Origin: Olsenella porci
Lineage (GTDB): Bacteria > Actinomycetota > Coriobacteriia > Coriobacteriales > Atopobiaceae
Direction: 5' to 3'
DNA: 64,000 nucleotides
NCBI RefSeq assembly: GCF_009695875.1
Contig: NZ_VUNC01000003.1
Span: 186,001 to 250,000 of the forward strand
Both the position numbers and the translations under genes were made by a program. Positions 17,193-26,635 of the stretch are shown one piece after another (the first letter of the stretch is position 1; each line of letters opens with the position of its first letter). The notes beneath the pieces were generated by a model, which saw only the letters and a list, made by a program, of their open reading frames with translations, was not told the DNA's origin and did not search any database.

Positions 17193-19904
17193 ATGCCACA
17201 GACCAACCAGGAAGCCGCGCAGGTCGCGGGGGAGAAGCGCGTCATCGCCGTGATTGACGGCAACTCCCTCATGCACCGGGCGTTCCACGCCATCCGCCAG
17301 CCCATGACCGCGCCAGACGGCAGGTCGACCAACGCGCTCTTTGGCTTCTTCAACATGTTCATCAAGTTTGTGGAGACCTTCCACCCCGACGGCGTGATCT
17401 GCGCCTTCGACAAGGGTAAGCCACAGGTGCGCATGGACATGCTCCCGCAGTACAAGGCCCAGCGCCCGCCCATGGACCCGTCGCTGCACGAGCAGTTTCC
17501 CATGGTGAAGGACCTGCTGCGCGCCATGGACGTGCCCGTGGTGGAGCTCGAGGGCTGGGAGGGCGATGACATCCTGGGGACCCTCGCGCGCCGCGGCGAG
17601 CGGGCGGGATACGAGATGCTCCTGGTCACGGGCGACCGCGACATGTACCAGCTGGCAACGGACAACGTCAAGGTCGTCAGCACAAAGAAGGGCACCTCCG
17701 ACGTCGCGATCATGACGCCCGAGAGCGTGGACGACCTGTACCACGGCATCACACCCGACCTCGTGCCCGACTTCTACGGCCTCAAGGGCGACAGCTCCGA
17801 CAACATCCCCGGCGTCCCCGGCATCGGCCCCAAGAAGGCCGCGGCCCTCATCGTGCAGTATGGCAACCTCGACCAGGTCATCGCGCATGCGGACGAGGTC
17901 AAGGGCAAGATGGGCGAGAACCTCCGCGCCCACGTGGACGACGCCCTCCTCAGCCGCAAGGTGGCAACGATCCGCACCGATGCCCCGCTGGACGTGCGCC
18001 TTGAGGACGCCAAGTTCCCGACCTTCGACCCCGCCGAGGTGAGCCAGGCCTTCTCCGCCCTGGGGTTTACCGGCATGACCGCGCGGGTGCTCAGGCTCGA
18101 GGGGGCACGCCCCGGCGACGTGCCCACCCCCGTGGCCAAGGACGCGCTGAGCATTCCCCAGCCGCTGACAGGGGACGACGCGTGCAGGGCCCTCGGCGAG
18201 GCCGTGAAGGCGGGCTCCTGGGTCGGTGCGTGCGTGCAGCCGGAGGGCGAGAAGAAGGGCCAGCAGTCGCTCTTCGATGCCGTCGCGCCTCAGGTAGTGT
18301 GGGCCTTCGACGGCAGCCGCCTCATGCGCCTTGAGGGTGACGACGCAGTGGAGGGGGTGGCACTTCTCGCCCGCGACGGACGCATCGTCTCGGCCGACGT
18401 CAAGCTGCTGCTGCACGTGGCGTGCCCCATGGACTCGAGTGAGGACGCCGTCCTCGAAGCCGACGAGGTTGAGGCAACGCGCATCTTTGACGTGGGCGTT
18501 GCCGACTACCTATTGGAGTCGGACCGCTCCGATTTCTCCGCCAGGGGGCTCGCCGCCACCTACCTGGACTCGCCGCTGCCCGAGGTGACCGACGAGCTGC
18601 CTGAGGCGGCAATCGACGCCGTCGCCTCGCTCCTGCTCCGCGAGCCGCTCCGCAAGGCGCTCGAGACCGATGGCAAGTCCCTCGCCCTGTTTGAGGACGT
18701 GGAGATGGAGCTTCTCCCCGTGCTGCTGCAGATGGAGCGCACGGGGCTCCACGCCGACCGCACCCGCCTGGCCGAGCAGTCGGGCGAGCTGGGGGCAGAG
18801 ATCGACCAGATGGTGGCCCACATCCGCGAGGAGGCGGGGGAGGACTTCAACCTGGACTCCCCGCAGCAGCTGAGTCACGTCCTGTTTGAGGTCTGGGGCC
18901 TCCCCACCACCGGGCTCAAGAAGACCCGCAAGGGCTTCTACTCCACCAACGCCAAGACGCTCGACGGCCTGGCAACCCGGGACGAGCGCGTGCGGGAGGT
19001 GCTCGACTACCGCGAGCGCGCCAAGATCAAGAGCACGTACCTCGACGCTCTGCCGGGCCTCATCAGGGGAGACGGGCGCATCCACACCACGTTTAACCAG
19101 ACCGTCGCGGCGACGGGGCGCCTCTCCAGCTCCGACCCCAACCTGCAGAACATCCCCACGCGCTCGCAGCTTGGCCATAGGGTGAGAACCGCGTTCACCG
19201 TGCCCGAGGGCTGCGTGTTCCTGGCGTGCGACTACTCGCAGATCGAGCTCAGGCTGCTGGCCCACCTCTCGGGGGACGAGCACCTGGTGGCGGCCTTCCG
19301 CGAGGGGGCCGACTTCCACGCCAGCACCGCCGCCCGCGTGTTCGACGTCCCCGTGGACCAGGTCACGCCGCAGATGAGGAGCAGGGCAAAGGCCGTCAAC
19401 TTTGGCATCGTGTACGGGCAGCAGGCGTTTGGCCTCTCCACCTCGCTCAAGATTCCCCGCGCCGAGGCCCAGCAGATGATTGACCGCTACTTTGAGGTCT
19501 ACCCCGGGGTCCGCACGTTCCTGGACCAGCAGGTGGAGTTTGCCCGCGAGCACGGCTGGGTTGCCACCATGTACGGCCGCAAACGCCACATCAAGGACAT
19601 CAACAGCCGCAACTTCCAGCTCCGCTCCTTTGGTGAGCGCACCGCAATGAACCACCCCATGCAGGGAACCGCCGCGGACATCATCAAGATCGCCATGACC
19701 CGCGTGCCCTCCCTGCTCCGCAAGGAGGGGCTCAAGAGCCGCCTCGTGCTCCAGATCCACGACGAACTCGACTTCGAGGTGCCGGAGGGCGAGGTTGAGG
19801 CCGTCTCGCAGCTGGCAAAGGAGGCCATGGAGGGCGTCGCCCGACTAAAGGTGCCCCTGATCGCCGAGGTGTCGTACGGCTCCAACTGGGCGGAGGCGAA
19901 GTAG
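17193..19904 (+). CDS. polA: DNA polymerase I
   Basis: A 903-residue polymerase that fills gaps in excision repair and removes RNA primers. The N-terminal 5'-3' exonuclease domain (about 18-310) has [17 protein letters not shown] and the acidic GDRDMYQLA and [14 protein letters not shown] runs. The middle domain (about 310-500) lacks the DxE exo I motif expected of a working 3'-5' proofreading site. The polymerase domain carries motif [11 protein letters not shown] (Asp680), the O-helix with Lys733 before NFGIVYG, and motif C HDELDF (Asp857). ATG 17193 has GAGAGGGG upstream. rnhA follows one base after its stop, which makes a primer-removal pair. Confidence 0.96.
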   Translation: MPQTNQEAAQVAGEKRVIAVIDGNSLMHRAFHAIRQPMTAPDGRSTNALFGFFNMFIKFVETFHPDGVICAFDKGKPQVRMDMLPQYKAQRPPMDPSLHEQFPMVKDLLRAMDVPVVELEGWEGDDILGTLARRGERAGYEMLLVTGDRDMYQLATDNVKVVSTKKGTSDVAIMTPESVDDLYHGITPDLVPDFYGLKGDSSDNIPGVPGIGPKKAAALIVQYGNLDQVIAHADEVKGKMGENLRAHVDDALLSRKVATIRTDAPLDVRLEDAKFPTFDPAEVSQAFSALGFTGMTARVLRLEGARPGDVPTPVAKDALSIPQPLTGDDACRALGEAVKAGSWVGACVQPEGEKKGQQSLFDAVAPQVVWAFDGSRLMRLEGDDAVEGVALLARDGRIVSADVKLLLHVACPMDSSEDAVLEADEVEATRIFDVGVADYLLESDRSDFSARGLAATYLDSPLPEVTDELPEAAIDAVASLLLREPLRKALETDGKSLALFEDVEMELLPVLLQMERTGLHADRTRLAEQSGELGAEIDQMVAHIREEAGEDFNLDSPQQLSHVLFEVWGLPTTGLKKTRKGFYSTNAKTLDGLATRDERVREVLDYRERAKIKSTYLDALPGLIRGDGRIHTTFNQTVAATGRLSSSDPNLQNIPTRSQLGHRVRTAFTVPEGCVFLACDYSQIELRLLAHLSGDEHLVAAFREGADFHASTAARVFDVPVDQVTPQMRSRAKAVNFGIVYGQQAFGLSTSLKIPRAEAQQMIDRYFEVYPGVRTFLDQQVEFAREHGWVATMYGRKRHIKDINSRNFQLRSFGERTAMNHPMQGTAADIIKIAMTRVPSLLRKEGLKSRLVLQIHDELDFEVPEGEVEAVSQLAKEAMEGVARLKVPLIAEVSYGSNWAEAK

Positions 19905-19905
19905 C

Positions 19906-20481
19906 GTGGCAGAGGGCATGAGCTACGAGCAGATGCTCGCCGCCCAGCGTGACGGGCGGGTCTCGGGCGGCGTGACGCCGGTGGACGAGACGGACCGCAT
20001 GCGGGTCGTGGCGTACACCGATGGCTCCTCGCGCGGCAACCCCGGGCCCGGCGGCTACGGGGCGGTGCTCCTCTACACCGACCCCAACGGCGTCACGCAC
20101 ACCAAGGAGCTGAGCCAGGGGTATCGCAGAACCACCAACAACCGTATGGAGCTCATGGGGGTCATCGCGGCGCTCGAGGCGCTGCGGCGTCCGTGCCAGG
20201 TGGAGCTCCACTCCGACTCCCAGTACGTGGTCAACGCGTTCAACAAGCACTGGGTGGAGGGCTGGCAGAAGCGCGGCTGGAAGACGGCGAGCAAGCAGCC
20301 GGTCAAGAACCCCGACCTGTGGAGGCGCCTCCTCCAGGCCAAGCGGGCGCACGAGGTCACCTTCGTGTGGGTCAAGGGTCACGCCGGCCACCAGTACAAC
20401 GAGCGCTGCGACGAGCTGGCAACCACCAGCGCCGATGGCCTTGCCGGCCCGCTCCTCGACGACGACGGCTTCGAGGGGTAG
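19906..20481 (+). CDS. rnhA: Ribonuclease HI
   Basis: A 191-residue RNase H that cleaves RNA in RNA:DNA hybrids, acting with PolI on Okazaki primers and R-loops. The catalytic residues are visible: Asp39 in [14 protein letters not shown], Glu82 in NNRMELMG, Asp104 in HSDSQYV and Asp169 in NERCDELA. About 30 residues precede the domain, which may be a small accessory extension. It starts with GTG one base after the polA stop, so the two are co-translated. Nothing in the sequence suggests a C-terminal fusion. Confidence 0.95.
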   Translation: MAEGMSYEQMLAAQRDGRVSGGVTPVDETDRMRVVAYTDGSSRGNPGPGGYGAVLLYTDPNGVTHTKELSQGYRRTTNNRMELMGVIAALEALRRPCQVELHSDSQYVVNAFNKHWVEGWQKRGWKTASKQPVKNPDLWRRLLQAKRAHEVTFVWVKGHAGHQYNERCDELATTSADGLAGPLLDDDGFEG

Positions 20482-20525
20482 GACCTGACGGCCGAAGGGA
20501 CGTGTCGTCCGTTTGGAGTTACGCT

Positions 20526-20595
20526 CCTCTCCTCTCGCAAGGTACCCCCATGGGGTATATAGTAAACCTCGGATAACAGATAGCGAGAGGAGAGG
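20526..20595 (+). promoter_or_regulatory. CsoR-type copper operator, -10 and RBS-masking inverted repeat
   Basis: TACCCCCATGGGGTA (20543-20557) is a perfect C-run/G-run dyad of the kind bound by CsoR/RcnR-type copper sensors. It runs into a TATAGT -10 (20558-20563). A separate 13-bp perfect inverted repeat flanks it: CCTCTCCTCTCGC at 20526-20538 and its complement at 20583-20595. The right arm is the ribosome-binding site of the next gene. RNA entering from rnhA would fold the site away, while RNA made from the internal promoter lacks the left arm. Confidence 0.7.
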
Positions 20596-20597
20596 TC

Positions 20598-20981
20598 ATG
20601 CTGGCAAACGTGATCATCGTCGCCGTTGTCGCGGCATTCGTGGTGGTGGGCGTTAAAAGGATCGTGGGGACGGCGACGGGCAAGCGGGACTGCTGTTCCG
20701 GGGACGCCAAGGAGGCGGGGAGGAGCTTCCGACCCGTCACCATCGACGACACGGACGAGAGCCACTACCCCTACCATGCCGACCTCACCATCTCGGGCAT
20801 GCACTGCGACAACTGCGCGCGCAACGTGACCAATGCGCTAGACTCGGTGGAGGGCACCTGGGCAAGGGTCGACCTGGGCACGCGTACTGCCCACGTGCTG
20901 AGCAAGGAGCCCATCGACCAGGCTGCATATCGTGACGTCGTGGGCCAGGCGGGCTATCGCGTCATCGGAGTTGCCGAGTAG
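20598..20981 (+). CDS. Membrane-anchored heavy-metal-associated (HMA) protein
   Basis: A 127-residue protein with one N-terminal membrane helix (about 3-20), a Cys-Cys pair at 32-33 in a charged linker, and a C-terminal HMA domain with the metal-binding loop GMHCDNC (Cys70, Cys73). HMA domains of this kind carry Cu+ or similar soft metals to P-type ATPases. The CsoR-like operator just upstream makes copper the likely metal. No copper ATPase or csoR gene is visible nearby, so partners must be elsewhere. ATG 20598 sits right after GAGAGGAGAGG. Confidence 0.82.
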   Translation: MLANVIIVAVVAAFVVVGVKRIVGTATGKRDCCSGDAKEAGRSFRPVTIDDTDESHYPYHADLTISGMHCDNCARNVTNALDSVEGTWARVDLGTRTAHVLSKEPIDQAAYRDVVGQAGYRVIGVAE

Positions 20982-21089
20982 GCGCCTGGGCGTGAGACTG
21001 CGCAACGTTCCAAGTCGCTTGCTGCGGAGGATGCCGACAGGCTGGGAAGCATCGGGGCGCCACGGCGAGTCGTGGCGTTGGGGGTGACG

Positions 21090-22502
21090 ATGGGACGTTC
21101 GAAGCACCTAAGACTTTGTGACGGGGAGGGCGCTCGCAAAGGGGCGCCCCTCGCGGTCATATGGCAGCTGTGCCTTGCGTATCTCGCCTGCACGGCGGCG
21201 TTCAGCCTGCTCTCGGTCGGAGCGGCAGCGATTCCCGTCGGCGCGGTGGAGGAAAACGTGCGGTCGTCCCTGTCGACCCTTGCTCGGGAGGGCCAGTATC
21301 CCAGACTCTGGTCTGGCGGTGAGAGCTGGACCGTCGACAACTACACCACGGCAATCATGCTCAACCAGGCGACTCATGACGCAGGCAACCCGGTCCTCTC
21401 GGCTGCCTATAACTTCCAGTGGCATGGGACGGACGGGGGAGACAACCAGATCGTCGCGCTCCGCGACGGGCTCCAACGGCAGATGGGTAGCGTGGACGGC
21501 GCGGGGTGGATCGCATATGGGCGCTACTGGCACGGCTACCTCGCGTTTCTCAAGCCGCTCCTCGTCTATTTCGACCTAAGGCAGATCAGGCTGGCGATCT
21601 CCGTGGCGTTCGTGGGTCTCCTCGCCTGGTCGGCTATGCGGTTGGGAAGGCGTGGGGGAGCCGTTGCGGCAGTCCTCTACGTCTGCTCCTTCCTCGCGGT
21701 TCATTTTCCTGTCGCGATGGCATCCCTGTCGTTTGCGCCCACCTTTCTGATAGCCGTGGGGGCGACCGTCTTCGTGCTGTCCAGACGGGCGGGGGAGAGG
21801 GGCCTCCTCGGAGGGGACGCACGTCTCCCATTTTGGGCGACCTTCTACTTTGTGATTGGCGCTGTCACGGTCTACCTGGACTTCCTCGACACACCGATCA
21901 TCACTCTGGGCGTTCCGCTTGTGGTGCAGCTGTATCTGGAGAGGGACTTCGTCAGTAGGCGAGACCTGCCCCGGGCGCTTGGCGCAGTCCTCCTGGTCTC
22001 GGCGTGCTGGGGTCTGGGTTACGGCGGGCTCATGGTTACCAAGTGGGTCCTCTCCACGCTGGTCACGGGGCACGATTTCATCGCGGACGGTCTTGGGACG
22101 GCGCTCTACCGTTCGGGAGAGACCTCCACCGCGGGAGACATCACGCGGGCAATGGCCATTAGCAAGAACGTGAGCTTCCTGGGCGCGCGGCGAATGGTGG
22201 CTGCGTTCGTCGTTCTCGTCGTGGTGGCTGGGGCGTGGCTGGTGCGGCGCGCCTTCCATGGGGCGGTCCCTAGGGCGTCGTGGTGGTTTCTCCCCCTGCT
22301 CCTCCTGGTGGCCCTCTATCCCTACCTCTGGTATCTGGCGGCAGCAAACCACTCGTACATACATACGTTCATCACGTATCGAGACCAGGTCGTCACGCTC
22401 GTGGCGCTGGGCCTTGCGATTGGCGCGGCGTTTTACATGCCCCGTCTCGACGGTACTGACGAGAGTGCGGACGGGGCGGACGCGGCAGCATCCCCGCGCT
22501 AG
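21090..22502 (+). CDS. Polytopic membrane protein of unknown function, GT-C-like topology
   Basis: A 470-residue protein I cannot assign. A first helix (about 20-50) is followed by a long external loop with WSGGESWTVDNYTTAIMLNQATHD and YNFQWHGTDGGDNQ, then eight or more helices. A large first extracellular loop with Asp and Trp residues followed by many helices resembles GT-C glycosyltransferases and related envelope proteins, but no signature is conclusive. ATG 21090 (six codons into a longer GTG frame) is preferred because GGGGGTG precedes it. It stands alone and converges with the cysteine desulfidase gene across repeat array A2. Confidence 0.7.
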   Translation: MGRSKHLRLCDGEGARKGAPLAVIWQLCLAYLACTAAFSLLSVGAAAIPVGAVEENVRSSLSTLAREGQYPRLWSGGESWTVDNYTTAIMLNQATHDAGNPVLSAAYNFQWHGTDGGDNQIVALRDGLQRQMGSVDGAGWIAYGRYWHGYLAFLKPLLVYFDLRQIRLAISVAFVGLLAWSAMRLGRRGGAVAAVLYVCSFLAVHFPVAMASLSFAPTFLIAVGATVFVLSRRAGERGLLGGDARLPFWATFYFVIGAVTVYLDFLDTPIITLGVPLVVQLYLERDFVSRRDLPRALGAVLLVSACWGLGYGGLMVTKWVLSTLVTGHDFIADGLGTALYRSGETSTAGDITRAMAISKNVSFLGARRMVAAFVVLVVVAGAWLVRRAFHGAVPRASWWFLPLLLLVALYPYLWYLAAANHSYIHTFITYRDQVVTLVALGLAIGAAFYMPRLDGTDESADGADAAASPR

Positions 22503-22596
22503 CCACAATGGCCAGAGGGAGTGCTTGCGGCGTCGCATGCGTGGGGTTCCCAGGCTGCCGCCCACATAAACCTGGCTGGGGAGATGGGGGAGAGGT

Positions 22597-22698
22597 GCTT
22601 AGCGCACCTAGTCCCCACGATGATCGGCAACCTGGATGCTTAGCCATGCTAGCCCTCATGGGAATCCTGGGACGAGATGCTTAGTCCCGCTAGCCCTC
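22597..22698. repeat. Family A repeat array A2 (three forward units)
   Basis: GCTTAG begins at 22597, 22638 and 22679, a spacing of exactly 41 twice. The second unit is a good match to the 29-nt consensus. The third matches for 20 bases (22679-22698) and then runs into the coding sequence of the minus-strand cysteine desulfidase. That gene's stop codon (22690-22692) and last Glu-Gly codons are part of the repeat. The 12-nt spacers between units are unrelated to each other. Confidence 0.82.
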
Positions 22699-23997
22699 CG
22701 ACACGTCGGTCTTGCCGATCATGATGTTGAGGATCTCGACGTCGGTGGGGTGCATGCCAACGCGGCCCACGTACCCCATGGAGCGGATCGTCTCCTCGGC
22801 GTTCCTGCCCACCAGGCCATCTCCGGCGAGAAAGTTGTCGTCCGAGAGGGCCATGTCGCAGCCCAGGATAGCCGCGTCCACGGCGGCACTGATCTTTGCG
22901 GCACAGCTGGGCTTGGCGCCGTCGCAGACGATGCCGCCCACGTTTGCGAGCGTGTTCACGATGGTGGCCTCGTACTGGGCAAACGACCCGCCGCGCAGGT
23001 AGCAGATGCCTGCGCCCGCCCCGCACGATGCAGAGACTGCCCCGCAGAACGCGCTCAGCTCGCCGATGAAGTACTTCACGTGCACGGCGGTGAGGTCCGA
23101 GAGGACCACGGCGCGCACCAGGTCGTCGTGCGAGGACCACAGGTCGTGCGCGTACTCCAGCACGGGCTGCGAGCAGGTGATGCCCTGGTTGCCGCTTCCG
23201 CAGTTGATGACCACCGGCAGGGGGCAGCCGCTCATGCGGGCGTCCGAGCCCGCGGCTGCCGCGGCGCGCGCCTTGCACGAGATGTCGTTGGGACGCGAAT
23301 GGAGCAGCGTGCTGCCGATGTTCGCTCCCCACCTTCCGCTGAGCCCCTCGCGCGAGATGTTCTGGTTGAGCTCTATCTGGCGAGAGATGAGCCCGTCGAC
23401 GTCGGTGACCTCAAGCTGGTGGGCAAACTCCCAGATTGACTTGAGCGATAGGTCCTCGCGCCTCGCGCCGGAGCGCCCGTCTCCGCCCTCGCCGTCCGTC
23501 GCCTGTGTCACGCCGGCGGCGGTGACCACCTCGCCGTCGAGGGTGAGCTCGACCACGTTGGTGTGGCGCTCCTCTATGCATGCCACGGCCTCGTGGCCCT
23601 GTGCGCGGGCGACAACGCGAACGTACAGGTTGGGGACGCCCTCGGCGAGCTCCACGTCGCAGAAGCCGGCATCTACCAGCTCCTTGGTGCGCTCAACGTC
23701 CTGCGGCTGCACCGCCTGCAGCACCTCCAGCTCGCGGGTGGGGTCACCACCGAGCGCGCCCAGCGTCGCTGCCGCCTCGATGCCGCGCAGGCCGCCCGAG
23801 TTGGGGACGGTGACGCTCTTCACGTTCTTGATGATGTTCCCGCTGCAGGCAACGACCAGCGACTCGGGGCGCTGTCGAAGCGCCGCGCGGGCGAGCGCCG
23901 CCGCATAGGCGACGGCGATGGGCTCGGTGCAGCCGAGGGCGCACACCAGCTCCTCGCGGAGGATCGCAACGTGGTTGTCGTATTCGCTGGGGGTCAT
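22690..23997 (-). CDS. cyuA: L-cysteine desulfidase (CyuA/YhaM, UPF0597 family)
   Basis: A 435-residue member of the UPF0597 family, whose characterised members are 4Fe-4S L-cysteine desulfidases giving pyruvate, ammonia and sulfide. The N-terminal GCTEPIAVAYAAA (Cys23) and the C-terminal cysteine-rich stretch (CGAVSASCGAGAGICYLRGG, then GGIVCDGAKPSCAAK) are the cluster-binding regions. The family is also annotated as serine dehydratase alpha chain-like, which is the main alternative. The start at 23997 follows AGGAGAG. It lies 62 bp after the HAD gene on the same strand and is likely co-transcribed. Its last codons lie in a repeat of array A2. Confidence 0.85.
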   Translation of the reverse strand: MTPSEYDNHVAILREELVCALGCTEPIAVAYAAALARAALRQRPESLVVACSGNIIKNVKSVTVPNSGGLRGIEAAATLGALGGDPTRELEVLQAVQPQDVERTKELVDAGFCDVELAEGVPNLYVRVVARAQGHEAVACIEERHTNVVELTLDGEVVTAAGVTQATDGEGGDGRSGARREDLSLKSIWEFAHQLEVTDVDGLISRQIELNQNISREGLSGRWGANIGSTLLHSRPNDISCKARAAAAAGSDARMSGCPLPVVINCGSGNQGITCSQPVLEYAHDLWSSHDDLVRAVVLSDLTAVHVKYFIGELSAFCGAVSASCGAGAGICYLRGGSFAQYEATIVNTLANVGGIVCDGAKPSCAAKISAAVDAAILGCDMALSDDNFLAGDGLVGRNAEETIRSMGYVGRVGMHPTDVEILNIMIGKTDVSEG

Positions 23998-24059
23998 CGT
24001 CTCTCCTGTCGTCCGGTGCCGCAGGTCGCGGCAATTGGCCTCACGTCACTCTCGCCTGC

Positions 24060-24812
24060 TTAGACCTTCTTGCCAGCGCCTTGCGAATCGAGGGTGGCAC
24101 AAATCTCCTGAAGGTGGTTGCCCAGCTCTCCAATGGGACCGCGCCACACCGCCCGCTGGGGGAGACCATGTCCCACGTACGCGGTGCAGAGCCCAATGTC
24201 CGGGCGTGGGAAGTCCCTGGACGCGTCGTTGCCAACCATCAGGCACTCCTCCGGGGCGAGACCCAGCTGCGCGCAGAACTCCTGGTAGTAGCGCGCCTCG
24301 GGCTTGCAGCGCGTGGAGTTGCCAATGTGCGATATCAGCCTGAAGTCCAGGTCGTCCACGTGTGCCCACTCCATGCGCACCAGGTCGACGGCGAGCGAGA
24401 ACGTGGGATTGGTCGCCAGAGCCACGGTGTAGCCAAGCGACATCGCGCGCTCCACCGTCTTGCGGGCACCCCTCTGCGGCCGCGCCATCACCAGGCCGTC
24501 GCGAAAGCGGCGTATGTACTCCCGCTCGTAGAAGCCGAAGGCGTTCACGAGGGATGCCTCGTCCATGGGAACGCCCGAGAGCTCCGACACGCGGCGGTCA
24601 AAGAACTCGCCGTTGGTGAGGGAGTCTTGGCGCCGCCCCGGGGCGTTTATCTCGAGATAGCCCTGTGCCTGCCATGCGTAGGCAAGGGGGAGGGGGACGC
24701 GTGCGGCACGGGAGAGGATCTTGGCCCTGCCCCAGAGGAAGCGCGCCACGAAGGCGGTGAGGTTGATGTCGAGGAGCGTGTCGTCGAGGTCGAAGAGGAC
24801 CGCCTTGATCAT
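24060..24812 (-). CDS. HAD-superfamily hydrolase
   Basis: A 250-residue haloacid dehalogenase-type hydrolase. The catalytic FDLDDTLLD motif (Asp8 nucleophile, Asp10 acid) is at the N-terminus, ATNPTFS provides the motif II Thr, and MVGNDASRDF is motif IV. The helical cap between about 15 and 95 suggests a C1-type small-molecule phosphatase. ATG 24812 is chosen because motif I begins five residues later, with GGGAG upstream. The frame is open further upstream but without similarity. It precedes the cysteine desulfidase in a probable two-gene operon; the substrate is unknown. Confidence 0.85.
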   Translation of the reverse strand: MIKAVLFDLDDTLLDINLTAFVARFLWGRAKILSRAARVPLPLAYAWQAQGYLEINAPGRRQDSLTNGEFFDRRVSELSGVPMDEASLVNAFGFYEREYIRRFRDGLVMARPQRGARKTVERAMSLGYTVALATNPTFSLAVDLVRMEWAHVDDLDFRLISHIGNSTRCKPEARYYQEFCAQLGLAPEECLMVGNDASRDFPRPDIGLCTAYVGHGLPQRAVWRGPIGELGNHLQEICATLDSQGAGKKV

Positions 24813-25047
24813 GTGTGCCACACTCCCTTCCGCGTCCCGAACGTCCTGCATCGTCCCTGTTCCCCACACCGCCTGTGAAATTGCGGATTTGGCAACGAAG
24901 TTCTTGAAAAAGGGACGTACGTAAAGGTAACCTATCAAACGCATGAGTAGGATGCTCATGCAAAGTATCTGTCGGCCCCCGAGAGCATGTAAGTTTCCAA
25001 TTGCGCAACGCCCAAGCCGAGCGCCCTAGGCAGCGATCATGTGGTCG

Positions 25048-25071
25048 GGGCCCCGTTTTTCGAAAGGGGTC
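25048..25071 (+). promoter_or_regulatory. rpsA leader hairpin around the ribosome site
   Basis: CCCC (25051-25054) can pair with GGGG (25066-25069) around GTTTTTCGAAA. This would fold away the AAAGGGG ribosome-binding site of the TTG-initiated rpsA. The 264-bp gap between the HAD gene and rpsA otherwise shows only a weak promoter-like TTGAAA near 24903. An autoregulatory role is inference. Confidence 0.3.
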
Positions 25072-25076
25072 CACCT

Positions 25077-26243
25077 TTGAGTGAGATTCAGAACTCGTCC
25101 ATCTTCTCGCTAGATGATGTGTCCGACGAGGAGATGAACAACCTCATCGACGGCACCATCACCAACTTCGACGAGGGTGATCTTGTGACGGGTACCGTCG
25201 TCAAGATCGAGCATGATGAGGTTCTGCTGGACATCGGCTTCAAGTCCGAGGGCGTCATTCCGTCTCGCGAGCTGTCCATCCGCAAGGACGTCAACCCCGA
25301 GGACGTCGTCCACCTGGGCGACACCATCGAGGCACTTGTCCTCCAGAAGGAGGACAAGGAGGGTCGCCTGATCCTTTCCAAGAAGCGCGCCGAGTACGAG
25401 CGTGCGTGGAACCGCGTGGAGGAGAAGTTCCAGAACGGCGAGAACGTCGAGGGCGAGGTCATCGAGGTCGTCAAGGGCGGCCTTATCCTCGACATCGGCC
25501 TGCGCGGCTTCCTGCCTGCGTCGCTCGTCGACCTCCGCAGGGTCAAGGACCTCAACGCCTACCTCGGCACCCGCATCGAGGCCCGCGTCATCGAGATGGA
25601 CCGCAACCGCAACAACGTCGTCCTCTCCCGTCGCGTCGTCCTCGAGGAGGCCCGCAAGGCCGAGCGTACGGAGATTCTCTCCAAGCTCAAGCCTGGCATG
25701 CGCCTCAGGGGCACCGTCTCGTCCATCGTGGACTTTGGTGCCTTCGTGGACCTTGGCGGCATCGACGGCCTGATCCACATCTCCGAGCTCTCCTGGAACC
25801 ACGTCAATCACCCCTCCGAGGTCGTCAAGGTCGGCCAGGAGGTCGAGGTCCAGGTGCTCGACGTCGACCTCAACCGCGAGCGCATCTCGCTCGGCCTGAA
25901 GCAGACCACCGAGGATCCCTGGCGCACCCTGGTCAAGAAGTACCCCGTGGGCGCCATCGTCGAGGGCACCGTCACCAAGCTCGTCACCTTTGGTGCCTTC
26001 GTTGACCTTGGCGACGGCGTCGAGGGCCTGGTCCACATCTCCGAGATGGCCAAGCAGCACGTTGACCAGCCTTCCCAGGTCTGCAACGTGGGCGACAAGG
26101 TCCAGGTCAAGGTCATGGAGATCGACCTCGACCGTCGCCGCATCTCGCTGTCAATGAAGGCAGCTGCCGAGACCCTGGGCACCGAGGTCGAGGTCAAGCC
26201 GCTGGACAAGCCCGAGGAGGACGAGGAGAACGCCGCCGAGTAG
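25077..26243 (+). CDS. rpsA: 30S ribosomal protein S1
   Basis: A 388-residue S1 with four S1 (OB-fold) RNA-binding domains at about 33-103, 121-186, 207-275 and 292-361, the shorter Gram-positive arrangement rather than the six domains of E. coli. It helps recruit mRNA to the 30S subunit. The last two domains carry the strongest signatures ([17 protein letters not shown] and [18 protein letters not shown]). The start is taken as TTG 25077, with AAAGGGG six bases upstream. An in-frame GTG at 25041 would add twelve residues without similarity. The acidic tail EEDEENAAE is typical. A canonical terminator follows. Confidence 0.95.
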   Translation: MSEIQNSSIFSLDDVSDEEMNNLIDGTITNFDEGDLVTGTVVKIEHDEVLLDIGFKSEGVIPSRELSIRKDVNPEDVVHLGDTIEALVLQKEDKEGRLILSKKRAEYERAWNRVEEKFQNGENVEGEVIEVVKGGLILDIGLRGFLPASLVDLRRVKDLNAYLGTRIEARVIEMDRNRNNVVLSRRVVLEEARKAERTEILSKLKPGMRLRGTVSSIVDFGAFVDLGGIDGLIHISELSWNHVNHPSEVVKVGQEVEVQVLDVDLNRERISLGLKQTTEDPWRTLVKKYPVGAIVEGTVTKLVTFGAFVDLGDGVEGLVHISEMAKQHVDQPSQVCNVGDKVQVKVMEIDLDRRRISLSMKAAAETLGTEVEVKPLDKPEEDEENAAE

Positions 26244-26272
26244 GCTGCGTCTCTGACAGTCTGGCATTGTGG

Positions 26273-26302
26273 GGGAGTCGCCTTCGGGGCGGCTCCCTTT
26301 TT
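26273..26302 (+). terminator. Rho-independent terminator of rpsA
   Basis: Stem GGGAGTCGCC (26273-26282) with GGCGGCTCCC (26288-26297), one G-T pair, a TTCGG loop and TTTTT directly after it. Confidence 0.92.
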
Positions 26303-26446
26303 CATGGGTAATGCGACGCTTGGGGTGTCCCAACGGAGGTCGTGTGAGTTGGAGCCTTGTCGCTCGAGGTTGCCAATCCTCCCGCAATCTTTGAAATGGG
26401 CGAGTATAAGCCCCAGCTCATGGGGCATATCAAGAAAAGCGATAGC

Positions 26447-26464
26447 TGGGATTGCACAATCCCA
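26447..26464. promoter_or_regulatory. Perfect 18-nt palindrome upstream of the ABC transporter operon
   Basis: TGGGATTG-CA-CAATCCCA (26447-26464) lies 34 bp ahead of the -35 element. Its position and symmetry are those of an activator or repressor operator. The regulator cannot be named. The stretch from 26303 to 26446 shows nothing else. Confidence 0.5.
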
Positions 26465-26497
26465 TTATCTCTGGCGTTAATTGTTACCGTGCTCGTC

Positions 26498-26525
26498 TTG
26501 ATTAATCCCACCGCGAGGGTATAGT
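26498..26525 (+). promoter_or_regulatory. Sigma-70-type promoter of the amino acid ABC transporter operon
   Basis: TTGATT (26498-26503) and TATAGT (26520-26525) are separated by 16 bp in an AT-rich island, leaving a leader of about 100 nt before the first gene. Confidence 0.7.
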
Positions 26526-26635
26526 TTCACCAAAGATTGCGGAAGGCCACCTAATCAAGCTCGGTGGCATTCACCGTGCGGAGCGGCCGCTGCCCTTGGC
26601 CAACGCTCTGGCACACGAGAAGAAGGGGCTCCACC

